64,000 nucleotides of DNA from Winogradskyella marina (lineage in GTDB: Bacteria; Bacteroidota; Bacteroidia; Flavobacteriales; Flavobacteriaceae): assembly GCF_015645385.1 (NCBI RefSeq), contig NZ_JADOET010000002.1:186001-250000 (forward strand), in the 5' to 3' direction. Both the position numbers and the translations under genes were made by a program. Below the pieces are notes generated by a model. The model was not told the DNA's origin, searched no databases, and saw only the letters and a list, made by a program, of their open reading frames with translations. Positions 10,018 to 17,776 of the stretch are shown piece after piece (positions within the stretch are counted from its first letter, which is position 1; every line of letters begins with the position of its first letter).

Positions 10018-11121
10018 TTAATCTTGCCATTCTGCGATAAATAAGTTCGTATCTCTTCCTCCACCATTATTTCGATTAGAAGAAAACACCAAATATTTTC
10101 CATCATTAGAAAACACCGGAAAAGCATCAAACGTTTCGCTATGCGTAATGCGTTTTAAATTCTTTCCATCGATATCAATCATATATAAATTGAAAGGAAA
10201 TCCACGTTCAGATTCAAAATTAGAAGAGAATAAAATTTTCTCACCAGAGGGATGAAAAAATGGACTCCAATTCGCATTACCCAAATCCGTTAATTGACGT
10301 AAATCTGAACCATCGGCATTACAGATATACAATTCCATTTGTGTTGGTTGCACTAAGCCTTCAGCCAATAAGTCTTTGTATTCTTTAATCTCTTCTTCCG
10401 TTTTAGGTCGCGAAGATCTAAAGATTAATTTAGAACCATCTGGCGAAAAGAAGGCTCCACCATCGTAGCCTAATTCGTGAGTAATTTGTTTAACGTCACT
10501 ACCATCAATATTCATGGTGTATAATTCTAAATCTCCACTTCGAGTTGATGTAAATACGATTTTATCACCTTTTGGAGATACGGTTGGTTCGGCATCATAA
10601 CCTACTTCATTAGTCAATTGTTTTACAATATTACCTTCTAAATCGGCTACAAAAATATCGTAGGTATCATAGATTGGCCAAATATACTTTCCGTTTCTTT
10701 TCATTGGAGTTTCAGGGCAATTGTCATCACCAAGATGTGTAGAAGCATAAATGATATGCTTATTATCTGGCATAAAATAAGAACAGGTTGTTCGCCCTTT
10801 CCCTGTACTCACCATTGGCGGAGCAATACTATCTGTAAAAGTTTGGTTAGCGTCCATTATAAACATTTGATCGCACTCCACATCCCATTTCACATTGTTA
10901 GATTGAAACACTAACTGTTTATCGTCAAAACTCCAGTAAGCTTCTGCATTATCACCACCATAAGTAACTTGTCTTAACGATTTAAAATGCGTTTCTTCAG
11001 GATAGATTAACGAATCATATTGTTTTGTAGCTCCCGAAGTTGCTTCAGTCGCTGTATTGGTTTCATTTTTACAAGACGAAAACGTAACGAGTAGAATTAA
11101 AATTGCAATGATTCTGTTCAT
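10018..11121 (-). CDS. TolB-like WD40/PD40 beta-propeller lipoprotein
   Basis: A 367-aa lipoprotein: the signal peptide MNRIIAILILLVTFSSC puts the lipid-bearing Cys at 17. The mature protein contains repeated PD40 blades with the pattern (SPDGSKLIFRSSR, SPKGDKIVFTSTR, HPSGEKILFSSN, SNDGKYLVFSSNR), giving a six- to seven-bladed propeller like the C-terminus of TolB. No catalytic peptidase domain follows, so it is probably a binding or scaffold protein of the periplasm or surface. It diverges from the M28 peptidase gene (152-base gap). Confidence 0.85.
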   Translation of the reverse strand: MNRIIAILILLVTFSSCKNETNTATEATSGATKQYDSLIYPEETHFKSLRQVTYGGDNAEAYWSFDDKQLVFQSNNVKWDVECDQMFIMDANQTFTDSIAPPMVSTGKGRTTCSYFMPDNKHIIYASTHLGDDNCPETPMKRNGKYIWPIYDTYDIFVADLEGNIVKQLTNEVGYDAEPTVSPKGDKIVFTSTRSGDLELYTMNIDGSDVKQITHELGYDGGAFFSPDGSKLIFRSSRPKTEEEIKEYKDLLAEGLVQPTQMELYICNADGSDLRQLTDLGNANWSPFFHPSGEKILFSSNFESERGFPFNLYMIDIDGKNLKRITHSETFDAFPVFSNDGKYLVFSSNRNNGGGRDTNLFIAEWQD

Positions 11122-11273
11122 AATAAAGAATTATAATAAGTGATATTTAATGCCTAATTTTGTGTAAAAGTAAGACTTATAGGTGAAATATCCGACGAAA
11201 TACAACGGATTAATAGTTTCGTGTTTTATGACAATATAGGTTTCTCAAAAACATTTTAAACACTTATTCTAAA

Positions 11274-12518
11274 ATGAAAAACGTATTAATAGTAGTACTA
11301 CTTGCAGGATTTTTATCTTGTAAAAACGAACCAAAAGTTGCTGAAAATAACATAAGAGAAGATGTTGCATTTTTAGCCGATGATAAATTAGAAGGACGCC
11401 AAACAGGTACACAAGGTGAGGTTATGGCTTCTGAATATCTGATAAAACGTTTTAAAGACATTGGTGTGCAACCAAAAGGAACAGAGGGTTATTTACAATC
11501 CTTTTCATTTAAGCCTAAAACAGATCCGCATAACGAAGTTGAATTTACAACCAATGCAGACAGCACCATTACGGGTCATAATGTTATTGGTTTTATAGAT
11601 AACAATGCGAACACGACGATTGTTATTGGAGCACATTACGACCATCTTGGTTTTGGAGGCGAAGGTTCATTATTTCGCGAAGCAGAAAAAGCCATACATA
11701 ATGGAGCTGATGACAATGCCAGTGGAGTGGCAGTGATGCTAAATTTAGCAAGTCGATTAAAAGTAAAGAATGATCAGTCTGAGGTTAAGGATAAAAACAA
11801 CTATCTATTTTTAGCGTTTTCTGGTGAAGAAATGGGACTTTTAGGTTCTAACTACTTTTCTAAAAACCCAACGATTGAAGCAGCGTCTATAAACTATATG
11901 ATAAATATGGATATGGTTGGACGAATGAAAGCCGATAGTACCTTAGCGGTTTATGGCACAGGAACGTCTCCACTTTTTAAACAAACCTTAAAATCTAACA
12001 ATGATAAATTCAAAATTGTTGAAAACGAAAGTGGAGTAGGACCAAGTGATCATACCTCTTTTTATTTAATAGATATTCCGGTGTTGCATTTCTTTACGGG
12101 TCAGCATGAAGATTACCACAAACCATCTGATGATTTTGATAAGTTGAATTATGAAGGGATGGATTTAATTTCAGATTACATCTTTAATATTATTAATGAT
12201 TTAGATGATAACGGTGAATTAGCCTTCCGAAAAACAAAAAATGAAAGTGAAGAAACACCGCGTTTTAAAGTCGGTTTAGGTGTGGTTCCAGATTATTTAT
12301 ACGACGGAAAAGGCATGCGAATAGATGGCACACGAGAAGATACTCCGGCCTTTAATGCTGGTTTACAAAAAGGAGATGTAGTTATTAAATTAGGCGATAG
12401 TACCATTACAGATATGATGAGTTATATGCGTGCTTTATCTGTTTTTGATAATGGAGACGAGGCCGCTATTACAGTGAAACGTGGTGAAGAAGAAATTGAT
12501 ACGAAGGTGAAGTTTTAA
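11274..12518 (+). CDS. M28 zinc aminopeptidase lipoprotein with C-terminal PDZ domain
   Basis: A 414-aa secreted metallopeptidase. The lipobox LLAGFLSC gives an acylated Cys16. The M28 metal site is complete: His in GAHYDHLGF, Asp in NGADDNASGV, Glu-Glu in FSGEEMGLLGSNYF, Asp in INMDMVGRM and a final His in GPSDHTSF. Residues about 325-414 form a PDZ domain (GVVPDYLYDGKGMRI, AFNAGLQKGDVVIKLGD). Such enzymes release N-terminal residues from peptides outside the cytoplasm. A hairpin terminator follows, and dusB behind it has its own promoter, so this gene is probably monocistronic. Confidence 0.93.
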   Translation: MKNVLIVVLLAGFLSCKNEPKVAENNIREDVAFLADDKLEGRQTGTQGEVMASEYLIKRFKDIGVQPKGTEGYLQSFSFKPKTDPHNEVEFTTNADSTITGHNVIGFIDNNANTTIVIGAHYDHLGFGGEGSLFREAEKAIHNGADDNASGVAVMLNLASRLKVKNDQSEVKDKNNYLFLAFSGEEMGLLGSNYFSKNPTIEAASINYMINMDMVGRMKADSTLAVYGTGTSPLFKQTLKSNNDKFKIVENESGVGPSDHTSFYLIDIPVLHFFTGQHEDYHKPSDDFDKLNYEGMDLISDYIFNIINDLDDNGELAFRKTKNESEETPRFKVGLGVVPDYLYDGKGMRIDGTREDTPAFNAGLQKGDVVIKLGDSTITDMMSYMRALSVFDNGDEAAITVKRGEEEIDTKVKF

Positions 12519-12549
12519 GATTTACACTAGCATATTTAATATATGAATT

Positions 12550-12584
12550 GACCTCACAGGTTTTTATAACGTGTGAGGTCTTTT
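12550..12584 (+). terminator. Rho-independent terminator after the M28 peptidase
   Basis: A 9-bp perfect stem, GACCTCACA paired with TGTGAGGTC, is followed by TTTTAA. It separates the peptidase gene from dusB. Confidence 0.8.
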
Positions 12585-12596
12585 AATAAAAAACAT

Positions 12597-12604
12597 TAGT
12601 TTTG
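12597..12604 (+). promoter_or_regulatory. Bacteroidota -7 element upstream of dusB
   Basis: TAGTTTTG matches the consensus TAnnTTTG exactly, 17 bases before the proposed TTG start of dusB. The -33 element is weak (T-rich, no clear TTTG). This would place the 5' end only about 10 bases before the start codon. Confidence 0.5.
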
Positions 12605-12621
12605 CATCAAAATATATACAC

Positions 12622-13614
12622 TTGGTTAAAATAGGCGACATAGAATTACCAGATTTTCCATTGCTTTTGGCACCTATGGAAGATGTAAGCGATCCACCAT
12701 TTAGAGCACTTTGTAAAGAGCAAGGAGCCGATGTGGTGTATACTGAGTTTGTGTCTAGTGAAGGTCTAATCCGTAACGCAGCAAAAAGCGTTATGAAATT
12801 AGATATTTACGAAAAGGAACGGCCTGTAGGCATTCAGATTTTTGGTGCCAATATGGAAAGCATGTTGCAAACCATAGATATTGTCGAAAAATCGAATCCA
12901 GATATTATTGATATTAATTTTGGTTGTCCCGTAAAAAAAGTCGTATCCAAAGGAGCAGGAGCAGGTATTTTAAAAGATATCTGTTTAATGGAACAGTTAA
13001 CGGCAGAAATGGTAAAACGTACCAATTTACCGGTGACCGTAAAAACGAGATTAGGTTGGGATCACGATTCTATAAAGATTGTTGAGGTTGCTGAACGCTT
13101 ACAAGATGTGGGCTGTAAAGCCATTGCAATACACGGTAGAACCAGAGCACAAATGTATAAAGGAGATGCCGATTGGAAACCAATTGCAGAGGTGAAAAAT
13201 AATCCTAGAATGCATATTCCTGTGTTTGGAAATGGTGATATCACATCGCCTGAAAGAGCCATGGAAATGCGAGATTCTTACGGTTTAGATGGAGCCATGA
13301 TAGGTAGAGCATCGATAGGAAATCCATGGTTTTTTAAACAAGTCAAACACTTTTTCGAAACAGGAGAGCACCTCAAACCAATTTCGTTAGCAGAACGTGT
13401 TGAAGCCGCCAGACGTCATCTTCAAATGGCAATAGATTGGAAAGGTGAAACGCTAGGAGTTTTTGAAACCCGAAGACATTATACCAACTATTTTAGAGGC
13501 ATTCCACATTTCAAAGAGTACCGCATGAAAATGGTCACTAGTGACGATTCTAAAGATGTATTTGCAGCTTTTGATGAAGTCTTAGATAAGTTTTCTGATT
13601 ATCAGTTTGTGTAG
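12622..13614 (+). CDS. dusB: tRNA-dihydrouridine synthase DusB
   Basis: A 330-aa FMN enzyme that reduces uridine in tRNA D-loops. It shows the Dus features: LAPMEDVSDPPFRALC binding FMN, DINFGCPVKKVVSKGAGAG with the catalytic Cys in NFGCP, VKTRLGWD, AIHGRTRAQMYKG and GNGDITS, followed by MIGRASIGNPW. The start appears to be TTG: the first residues (M)VKIGDIELPDFPLLL match the conserved N-terminus of flavobacterial DusB as I remember it, and no ATG lies in frame close upstream. It is a single gene between a terminator and a repeat-rich gap. Confidence 0.95.
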   Translation: MVKIGDIELPDFPLLLAPMEDVSDPPFRALCKEQGADVVYTEFVSSEGLIRNAAKSVMKLDIYEKERPVGIQIFGANMESMLQTIDIVEKSNPDIIDINFGCPVKKVVSKGAGAGILKDICLMEQLTAEMVKRTNLPVTVKTRLGWDHDSIKIVEVAERLQDVGCKAIAIHGRTRAQMYKGDADWKPIAEVKNNPRMHIPVFGNGDITSPERAMEMRDSYGLDGAMIGRASIGNPWFFKQVKHFFETGEHLKPISLAERVEAARRHLQMAIDWKGETLGVFETRRHYTNYFRGIPHFKEYRMKMVTSDDSKDVFAAFDEVLDKFSDYQFV

Positions 13615-13624
13615 GAAGCGGGAA

Positions 13625-14060
13625 GTTGGAAGTGTGAAGCTTGAAGATTCTCGCTAAGTCGCAAAGTCGCAAAGCTGGATGAATAGGGTTGTGTAAATTA
13701 TTTAAAAGTCTTGTCTTTTTTCCTCCGCGAAATTCTGTGAAACCTCCGAGTATCTCAGTGCAATAATTAATCTCTCGCCAAGCCGCAAAGTCGCCAAGTC
13801 AAACGAACAGATTAATTAAAATTAGAGTACTTCATGTCTACCTTTTCCCCCGTGCATGTCTGTGAAATCTCCGTGTATCTCAGTGTAATAATTATATCTC
13901 GCAAAGCCGCCAAGTCAAACGAACATATTAATGAAAATTAGAGTACTTCATGTCTACATTTTTCCTCCGAGCATCTCTGTGAACACTCAGTGTAATTCGT
14001 GTCTGCCATTTTCCTCAGTGAACCTCTGTGCATATCTGTGTAATAATCCATTCTAATTGA
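13625..14060. repeat. Gene-free stretch with degenerate 116-bp repeats
   Basis: About 500 bases between dusB and the permease gene hold no believable gene. The sequence is built of related modules: CTCGC(A/C)AAGCCGC(A)AAG, GCCAAGTCAAACGAACA, ATTAGAGTACTTCATGTCTA and CTCCGTGTATCTCAGTGTAA. The second and third modules recur exactly 116 bases apart (13793/13909 and 13821/13937). Earlier and later copies are shorter and diverged. Similar AAGTCGCAAAG and TCTGTGTA-type strings are, from memory, common intergenic repeats in Flavobacteriaceae. Function is unknown. Confidence 0.65.
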
Positions 14061-14112
14061 GTCGAATTGCTAAAAATAAATTGGATAAAATTCGTGTAGC
14101 ACGTCTCTAAAC

Positions 14113-15315
14113 TTAACTCTTAATCAACCCTTGAGTAATCCGCTGAGAAGCAATTTTAGAAGCCACAATTCCCAAACCAAAAATAGTACCCAAAACAATA
14201 AGCACATTTAAAACATTAATACGAACAGGATACGCTAAATCTGGAGTCAACATAACGAACTCAAAAGACTGTTGTATAAACACAATAAGCAATCCAAGAC
14301 TAACACCAATAAGACCACTAACAACCGTCATTAAGCTACCTTGAAGAAAGAAAATAGACCTAATCGCCTTAGTTTCTGTTCCCATATTAAACAAGGTATT
14401 TAAAGATTTCTTCTTGTCTAAAATCATCATGATTATCGCACCAATGACGTTGAATAATGCAATGATAATGACCAATGTAAAGATGAGGTAAATGGCGAGG
14501 TTTTCGGTATTCAACATTTTGAATAAAGCGTCATTTAATTCGGCTCTATTTTTTATGTTGAATTTTCCTGTGAAGGCGGCTTCAATTTCAGACCTTATAA
14601 GATCTTCATTCGCTTTAGGATTCAATTTAATCTCAATGGCACTGAGCTGCTCGTCTTTATAATTTAGTAATTGTTTTGCGAGTTTAATATCTGAAAACAC
14701 ATAATTATTATTCAACTGCTCGTTAATATCAAATAGCCCTACATTATTCACATAAACCGAATTATAATAGCCTTGAATCGAAGTAGCCTGACCTTTACCA
14801 ACCTTAGGCACATAAAAGGAAAGTGGTTTTAGGTAATCGAGAACACCAAAAGACAAATTATTAGAAATTCCCCAACCAGAAACAACCTCATTACTATTAG
14901 CTGTAATCCAATTGCCTTTGGTGACCATTGAATCAATGGTGGTAACATTTAAGTAGTTTTCATCTACTCCCTTTAGCGTCGCAATTTGATTTTTGTTTTC
15001 AGATTTAATAAAAATGCGTTCCTCAATAATTTCAGAATATGCTGAAATCCCTTCAATTTTTAAAAGGGAAGCCTGATCATTTTCAGTCCATTGAAACGAC
15101 TTGCCTTCCGATGGAATTAGTTTTAAATCCGGATCTACAAATGTGGAGAAATTAAGACTATAATCTTTTAAACCAGCGAAAACTGAAAGGACAATAAAAA
15201 GTGCAGCTGAAGCAATAATAACACCTCCAGACGCAATTAAGGTCATTATATTTATAGCATTATTACTGCTTTTAGAAAACAGATATCGTTTTGCTATATA
15301 TAAAGGGAAATTCAC
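14113..15315 (-). CDS. FtsX-like ABC permease, LolC/LolE type
   Basis: A 400-aa inner-membrane protein with the lipoprotein-release permease layout. One N-terminal span (about 20-48, with INIMTLIASGGVIIASAALF) is followed by a large periplasmic domain (about 50-265) and three C-terminal spans (about 272-300, 318-345 and 365-390). It starts with MNFPLYIAKRYLFSK, the typical N-terminus of this family. Together with a LolD-type ATPase, not in this window, it would extract lipoproteins from the inner membrane. It starts directly after the rbfA stop codon (no gap), so the two are co-transcribed. Confidence 0.88.
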   Translation of the reverse strand: MNFPLYIAKRYLFSKSSNNAINIMTLIASGGVIIASAALFIVLSVFAGLKDYSLNFSTFVDPDLKLIPSEGKSFQWTENDQASLLKIEGISAYSEIIEERIFIKSENKNQIATLKGVDENYLNVTTIDSMVTKGNWITANSNEVVSGWGISNNLSFGVLDYLKPLSFYVPKVGKGQATSIQGYYNSVYVNNVGLFDINEQLNNNYVFSDIKLAKQLLNYKDEQLSAIEIKLNPKANEDLIRSEIEAAFTGKFNIKNRAELNDALFKMLNTENLAIYLIFTLVIIIALFNVIGAIIMMILDKKKSLNTLFNMGTETKAIRSIFFLQGSLMTVVSGLIGVSLGLLIVFIQQSFEFVMLTPDLAYPVRINVLNVLIVLGTIFGLGIVASKIASQRITQGLIKS

Positions 15316-15714
15316 TTAAGATTTTTTACGCTTACCTAATAAATCTGGGTTTTCGAGCGGATTATCTTCACCTTTAAGAGAACGCTCAATACCGTCTATA
15401 TATTCTAAAGAGTCATCGATAAAAAACTCTAATTGCGGCATACGTCTCAATTGATGACGCGTACGTTGTGATAATTCGTGTCTAATCAATGGCGTATTAG
15501 AACGGATACCTTCTAATAACGGTTTCGCTTCTTTATTCGGAAAAATACTGAGATAAACCTTGGCCACAGACAAGTCTGTAGTTACATTTACCTTACTCAC
15601 TGAAATAATAACACCACGCAAACCACCATCTGTAGCTGCCTTTTGTAATACTTCTGCTAAATCTTGTTGGAGGATACCTCCTATTTTTTTTTGTCTTTGT
15701 GTATAGTCTTCCAT
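15316..15714 (-). CDS. rbfA: 30S ribosome-binding factor A
   Basis: A protein of about 132 aa with the RbfA KH-like fold. It starts MEDYTQRQKKIGGILQQDLA, continues with GVIISVSKVNVTTDLSVAKVYLSI and ends its core with RHQLRRMPQLEFFIDDSLEY. RbfA binds the 17S rRNA precursor in late 30S maturation and cold adaptation. I chose the ATG at 15714; five extra codons upstream would need a GTG start. A basic tail, LLGKRKKS, ends the protein. The FtsX-like permease follows without a gap. Confidence 0.95.
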   Translation of the reverse strand: MEDYTQRQKKIGGILQQDLAEVLQKAATDGGLRGVIISVSKVNVTTDLSVAKVYLSIFPNKEAKPLLEGIRSNTPLIRHELSQRTRHQLRRMPQLEFFIDDSLEYIDGIERSLKGEDNPLENPDLLGKRKKS

Positions 15715-15860
15715 AATAATCGATCTCACTAATCATCTGCAAAAGTAGCAGTTATTTAAGGATTATCTTATTTTTGGGAGTAAATTATTAATGAGGTTTC
15801 CGTTTATGCGGTTACTTAAACAAGAAATCTTTTTTAATAAAAGGAATAATAAATAAAAAG

Positions 15861-15880
15861 ATACCCGTTTTCGCGGGCAC
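15861..15880 (+). repeat. Short REP-like hairpin in the leader of the epimerase gene
   Basis: ATACCCGTTTTCGCGGGCAC folds into a small stem CCCG/CGGG. It ends 5 bases before the ATG of the epimerase gene. Related ACCCGCTTTCGCGGGT strings are, from memory, frequent between flavobacterial genes. Confidence 0.4.
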
Positions 15881-15885
15881 TAAGG

Positions 15886-16290
15886 ATGAAAAAAATAGAA
15901 CATATTGGAATCGCAGTAAAAGACATAGAAAAATCGAATACCCTTTTTAAAGCCTTATTTGGAGAAGAACATTATAAAATTGAAGATGTAGAAAGCGAAG
16001 GAGTAAAAACGTCTTTTTTTAAATGTGGACCCAATAAAATTGAATTGCTTCAGGCCACCAATGAAGAGAGCCCGATTGCAAAATTTATTGAGAAAAAAGG
16101 GGAAGGCATGCATCATATTGCGTTTGCCGTTGATGATATTGAAGCAGAAATAGTGCGCTTAACGAATGAAGGTTTTACGATGATTCATAAGCAACCAAAG
16201 CGTGGTGCCGATAATAAACTCATAGCTTTTTTACATCCAAAATCCACAAATGGAGTTTTAATTGAGTTGTGTCAAGATATAAAGGATTAA
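15886..16290 (+). CDS. mce: Methylmalonyl-CoA epimerase
   Basis: A 134-aa glyoxalase/VOC-fold enzyme interconverting (R)- and (S)-methylmalonyl-CoA in propionate metabolism. The start IEHIGIAVKDIEKSNTLF supplies the first metal His, IELLQA the Glu, and GMHHIAFAVDDIEAE the second His. The C-terminal LHPKSTNGVLIELCQD is typical. The length equals the family norm. It stands alone just before the tRNA gene that marks the left border of the island. Confidence 0.93.
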   Translation: MKKIEHIGIAVKDIEKSNTLFKALFGEEHYKIEDVESEGVKTSFFKCGPNKIELLQATNEESPIAKFIEKKGEGMHHIAFAVDDIEAEIVRLTNEGFTMIHKQPKRGADNKLIAFLHPKSTNGVLIELCQDIKD

Positions 16291-16374
16291 AACGGTTTAT
16301 TTTTCTTGTAGAGTTTTAAAATATGTAGTAATATTGCACTCGCTTTAGAAATGAAGTGATTGACAATTGTCAAT

Positions 16375-16448
16375 GGTCCTATAGCTCAGTTGGTTAGAGC
16401 ACCTGACTCATAATCAGGTGGTCCTTGGTTCGAGCCCAAGTGGGACCA
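16375..16448 (+). tRNA. tRNA with anticodon CAT (Ile2 or elongator Met)
   Basis: A complete 74-base cloverleaf without encoded CCA. The acceptor stem GGTCCTA pairs with TGGGACC, the D arm is GCTCAGTTGGTTAGAGC, the anticodon stem-loop is CCTGA-CTCATAA-TCAGG, and the T arm is CTTGG-TTCGAGC-CCAAG. The anticodon CAT fits elongator Met or, after lysidine modification, Ile2. Pairs C4-G69 and C5-G68 are those TilS uses in E. coli Ile2, so Ile2 is favoured. A perfect 14-bp palindrome, TTGACAATTGTCAA, directly precedes it (16360-16373). It serves as the integration site: its 3' part is repeated at 38566. Confidence 0.95.
16407..16424 (+). repeat. Left attachment-site core (in the tRNA anticodon loop and 3' stem)
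   Basis: CTCATAATCAGGTGGTCC is identical to 38566-38583. Similarity continues beyond it, with substitutions, through the T arm, the acceptor strand and the downstream terminator, so crossover lies in or near this block. Confidence 0.85.
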
Positions 16449-16461
16449 CTTTTAAAATCAA

Positions 16462-16493
16462 GCACTTACAATTTTATTGTAGGTGCTTTTTTA
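16462..16493 (+). terminator. Terminator of the intact tRNA gene
   Basis: The stem GCACTTACAA / TTGTAGGTGC (one G-T pair) is followed by six T. A diverged equivalent follows the right tRNA fragment at 38621. Confidence 0.85.
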
Positions 16494-16497
16494 TTTT

Positions 16498-16521
16498 GCC
16501 TGCAACATATCGGCAACATTT
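16498..16521 (+). repeat. Left copy of the subterminal direct repeat
   Basis: The string GCCTGCAACATATCGGCAAC, followed by ATTT, matches 38431-38454 at all but one base. It contains GCAACAT twice, 11 bases apart. The position just inside both island ends suggests recombinase or excisionase arm-binding sites. Confidence 0.6.
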
Positions 16522-16535
16522 AGTAGATTTGAAGT

Positions 16536-17360
16536 ATGAACACATTTCAACCTACAGCAATTGTAAACCTTCAAAACTTTATACACCCAACTAATGTTGA
16601 GCGTTTGATAAATAAGTTCATTAAAAAGCATATTAACGAAGAAGAGCAGCCTTTAAATATTGATTACTCTAAAGGGATAATAAGTTATTATAGTGCCATT
16701 AATAATGAGGTTTTAGAAACAAAATTTGAAACTGAATTAAATGAGTTGCTTTGGAAAATTACTAATGATATTAAATCTGAAATTGACCTATCAAATGTTA
16801 AGCTGAACAATAAAGAGAAGTTCAAATACTGGAATACTATTCTAAATTCATTTGAATACATTGAAGATGATAATTTTGAAGTTATATCTACTTTTCCCAT
16901 TTGCTTAAAACCTTCAGAAGAAATTAAAGACTACTTAAAAAAGAAATACCAATTTCCATTAGAATTGGAAAATAATGAAGTTTCGTACTTCACTTTAAAG
17001 CCAAAATATTCAAGAAAAGATTTACAAAAAATCTATGATTTCATGGATGATAATTTATTTATAGATGCTGATGAATATAGTTTTGAAGACTTTTATTCTG
17101 TTTTGAATTATATTGAAATTAAAGAAACAGTTAGATTTAATACCAGTACAGAAAACATAGTTTGCCTGTTCAATGAAATGTCTAATCTATTTATAGATTT
17201 GACTAGAAAAAGAATAGAAGAATCTGAAAGGTTTAAAACCAAATCAGGAGCTATTTTATCTGTAAGCAACTATGAAAGTACTATAAATAGAATAAAAAAT
17301 AAAAGTAATTCAGACCTCGATAAAATTAGAGCTTTCTTTTCTGAAAACTTCCCAAAATAA
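16536..17360 (+). CDS. Hypothetical protein at the left island end
   Basis: A 274-aa, Asn/Lys/Glu-rich soluble protein with no signal peptide, membrane span or motif I recognise. Predicted character is mainly helical and charged, with a middle segment (about 150-200) rich in aromatic and acidic residues (YDFMDDNLFIDADEYSFEDF). It starts 15 bases after the subterminal repeat and reads toward the excisionase gene. The position between attachment site and recombination genes suggests a role in the element's life cycle, but nothing in the sequence proves it. Confidence 0.6.
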   Translation: MNTFQPTAIVNLQNFIHPTNVERLINKFIKKHINEEEQPLNIDYSKGIISYYSAINNEVLETKFETELNELLWKITNDIKSEIDLSNVKLNNKEKFKYWNTILNSFEYIEDDNFEVISTFPICLKPSEEIKDYLKKKYQFPLELENNEVSYFTLKPKYSRKDLQKIYDFMDDNLFIDADEYSFEDFYSVLNYIEIKETVRFNTSTENIVCLFNEMSNLFIDLTRKRIEESERFKTKSGAILSVSNYESTINRIKNKSNSDLDKIRAFFSENFPK

Positions 17361-17418
17361 CCTCACACATTACCTCACACGATTCTCACAGATACTGACT
17401 TTCAGTTTTAATATCCTC

Positions 17419-17475
17419 TAATATTGCATCAGAATCAGATGCCTAAATTTTATGCTAGCAAGGTGTCATAAAATT
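17419..17475 (+). promoter_or_regulatory. Promoter and operator-like palindromes before the HTH gene
   Basis: TAATATTG (17419-17426) is one base from TAnnTTTG. It overlaps the interrupted palindrome GCATC-N7-GATGC (17426-17442). A second one follows: AATTTTATG (17446-17454) and its exact complement CATAAAATT (17467-17475), 12 bases apart, ending 7 bases before the ATG of the HTH protein. The arrangement fits autoregulation or an attachment-related protein site. Confidence 0.55.
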
Positions 17476-17482
17476 ATGAAAG

Positions 17483-17776
17483 ATGGAAAATACAGAGAAT
17501 GTAGAAAATCTTCAAAGAGCACAAATGATTGCTTATAAGGAGATACTGAGTTTTAAAGAAGCATTGATTTACTTAGATGTAAGTGAATCCTTTTTATACA
17601 AATTAACACACAAGAAAGCTATTGAGTTTACCAAACCAAATGGAGGTAAAATCTATTTCAGAAAGTCAGATTTGGATAATTGGATGTTACAGAGTATATC
17701 AGAAAGCAAAAGAGTTTTAGAGGAAGATGTTTTTAATCATTTAAAAAGAAATGGTAATGGAAAGAAGATTAATTGA
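17483..17776 (+). CDS. Excisionase-like helix-turn-helix DNA-binding protein
   Basis: A 97-aa protein with a MerR/excisionase-type winged HTH (about 22-72): LSFKEALIYLDVSESFLYKL for the helices, then NGGKIYFRKSDLDNWML for the wing and last helix. Such proteins assist excision of Bacteroidota elements or regulate their left-end genes. It overlaps the next gene by 26 bases, so the two are translationally coupled. An operator-like palindrome ends 7 bases upstream. Confidence 0.85.
   Translation: MENTENVENLQRAQMIAYKEILSFKEALIYLDVSESFLYKLTHKKAIEFTKPNGGKIYFRKSDLDNWMLQSISESKRVLEEDVFNHLKRNGNGKKIN

Noticed and set aside
13625..14060. Possible CRISPR array
   Set aside because: Repeats are 116 bases apart, degenerate and only about two units long; spacers of constant size are absent and no cas genes are present.
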